Source of the DNA: Lysobacter sp. Root916
GTDB taxonomy: Bacteria > Pseudomonadota > Gammaproteobacteria > Xanthomonadales > Xanthomonadaceae
DNA length: 64,000 bases
Reading direction: 5' to 3'
Assembly: GCF_001429785.1 (NCBI RefSeq)
Contig: NZ_LMJF01000001.1
Span: 874,474 to 938,473 of the forward strand
Shown in pieces: positions 63,217 to 64,000 of this stretch. A program made the translations under genes and the position numbers. The notes beneath the pieces were generated by a model. That model searched no databases. It was given only the letters and a program-made list of their open reading frames with translations, and was not told the origin of the DNA. Every line of letters starts with the position of its first letter. Positions within the stretch are counted from its first letter, which is position 1.

Positions 63217-64000
63217 TCAGTAAGTCTTGCACTGCAGGAAACGCACCCGCTTGTCGCTGCCCGGCGGCGGCTGCAGTTGCAGACGCGAGGAGCGCAGGAA
63301 GGCGTAGCGCTCCAGGATGGTGCAGATCTCCTTGGCGTCGGTCTGGTCGTCCTCGCGCAGCTGGTACACCAGCAGCGTCGACGAGGTCGACCACAACGCG
63401 CGCTCCACGTTCGGTAGCGACGAGACCATGCGCATCACTTCGGCGCGTTCGTATTGCTCGCGATTCGGGTCGGCCGGCGCGGGCGCGGTCAGCACCGGTT
63501 CGGCGGTGGCGGCCGGCGGCGCGGCAGCGGCCGGAGCGGCGGCGATGGGCGCCACCGGCGCGGCGTCGAGGTTACGCGGCGGATCCGGCAGCAGCAGGCT
63601 CGCCAGCGCGCCCAGCACGATCGCCGCGGCCCAGCCGAACAGGGTCTCGCGCATCACCCGCTTGCGCGTGCTCGCGGTCAGGTCGTTGCGCAGCGACTCC
63701 GGCAGCAGCGGGCGCACCAGCGCCCACAGCGCGGGGCCGTCGTAGCGTTCCAGTTCGGTCCCGCGCACTTCGACGTCGGCGATCCGGCCGGGCGTGGCCA
63801 GCACGCCGCCGCTGGCGCCGGCGAAGCGCACCGCGTTGGCGAACTCGGCCACCACCGCGGCGCTGACCTGGTAGTCGGCATGGCCCTGCTTGCAGGCCAG
63901 CAGCCAGGGGCGGCCGTCGCGCTGTAGGCGCAGCTCCTCGGATTGGGTGCCGCGTTCCAGGGTCTGCTCGACCGATTCGGGTTCGAAGCCGCGCGGCTGC
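63217..64000 (-). CDS. membrane-associated Mrr-like restriction endonuclease domain protein (partial, runs off the window)
   Basis: At least 260 residues; the frame is open with no stop to base 64000, so the N-terminus lies outside. The visible N-terminal part reads RGFEPESVEQTLERG, ..., DGRPWLLACKQGHADYQVSA, AVVAEFANAVRFAGASGGVLATPG. The ACKQ strand and following helix with a GVLATPG strand match the Mrr_cat/PD-(D/E)xK core (usual QxK motif as ACK). Then comes a membrane helix (TLFGWAAAIVLGALASLLL), an Ala/Pro linker and a C-terminal domain (NREQYERAEVMRMVSSLPNVER...) with two Cys. A start at GTG 63855 would cut off the endonuclease core. Confidence 0.72.
   Translation of the reverse strand, partial: QPRGFEPESVEQTLERGTQSEELRLQRDGRPWLLACKQGHADYQVSAAVVAEFANAVRFAGASGGVLATPGRIADVEVRGTELERYDGPALWALVRPLLPESLRNDLTASTRKRVMRETLFGWAAAIVLGALASLLLPDPPRNLDAAPVAPIAAAPAAAAPPAATAEPVLTAPAPADPNREQYERAEVMRMVSSLPNVERALWSTSSTLLVYQLREDDQTDAKEICTILERYAFLRSSRLQLQPPPGSDKRVRFLQCKTY

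Overview
The window is a 64 kb piece of a GC-rich (roughly 68-70%) gammaproteobacterial chromosome. The gene order exbB-exbD-msbA-lpxK-kdsB-phosphatase, the sdhE/cptA-lolCD block, the lipid A and KDO genes (so a Gram-negative outer membrane) and the repeat families point to the Xanthomonadaceae, most likely Lysobacter or a close relative. This is inference from gene content; no database was searched.

Layout. 1-8.2 kb: TatD-type nuclease, glycine-zipper envelope protein, glutaryl-CoA dehydrogenase, acetyltransferase and GST, a fused alpha/beta 2-oxoacid dehydrogenase E1, and YgfZ. 8.3-17.3 kb: a succinate dehydrogenase locus (an SDHAF4-like 58-residue factor, sdhCDAB), then a tightly overlapping run of MAPEG protein, three tandem secreted four-cysteine paralogues, sdhE, a CptA/YgfX-like gene and the lipoprotein exporter lolCD. 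The three paralogues sit between the SDH structural genes and an SDH maturation gene and are the least explained part of the window. 17.3-20.1 kb: small minus-strand genes, several secreted and of unknown function. 20.2-28 kb: comEC, exbBD, msbA, lpxK, kdsB and an LMW phosphatase. 28.4-31.7 kb: uvrC-pgsA and tRNA-Gly, tRNA-Cys and tRNA-Leu.

32-37 kb holds a 1683-residue Sec-exported RHS/YD-repeat protein with a variable C-terminal tip and no evident immunity gene. It is followed by a LytS/LytTR two-component pair; a second, oppositely oriented pair lies at 47-49 kb. 40-45 kb carries the two-component NHEJ system (Ku and LigD), MgtC, a fasciclin-domain protein and small unknowns. Two of the small proteins (44.6 and 49.5 kb) are paralogues sharing a YEYYHG core. 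A 5'-truncated aldehyde dehydrogenase lies at 50 kb.

50.7-53.7 kb is a fatty-acid desaturation locus: desaturase and ferredoxin-type reductase, divergent from a FabR/DesT-like TetR regulator, with an operator-like palindrome between them. 54.5-58.2 kb has a nucleotide-sugar dehydrogenase, an FMN glutamate-synthase-family protein, an ArsC-like reductase and tRNA-Val(CAC). 58.2-63 kb has a repeat-rich helical protein, a phasin-like protein, a TetR regulator, an acyl-CoA-binding protein and a two-domain alcohol-forming fatty acyl-CoA reductase homologue, which together look like an acyl-CoA to fatty alcohol or storage-lipid module. The window ends inside a minus-strand gene that combines an Mrr-like endonuclease fold with a membrane segment.

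Intergenic DNA is rich in palindromic repeats (3.5, 7.3, 28.2, 57.5, 59.8 and 63.0 kb), some of them clearly related copies. No CRISPR array, insertion sequence, prophage or rRNA was seen.
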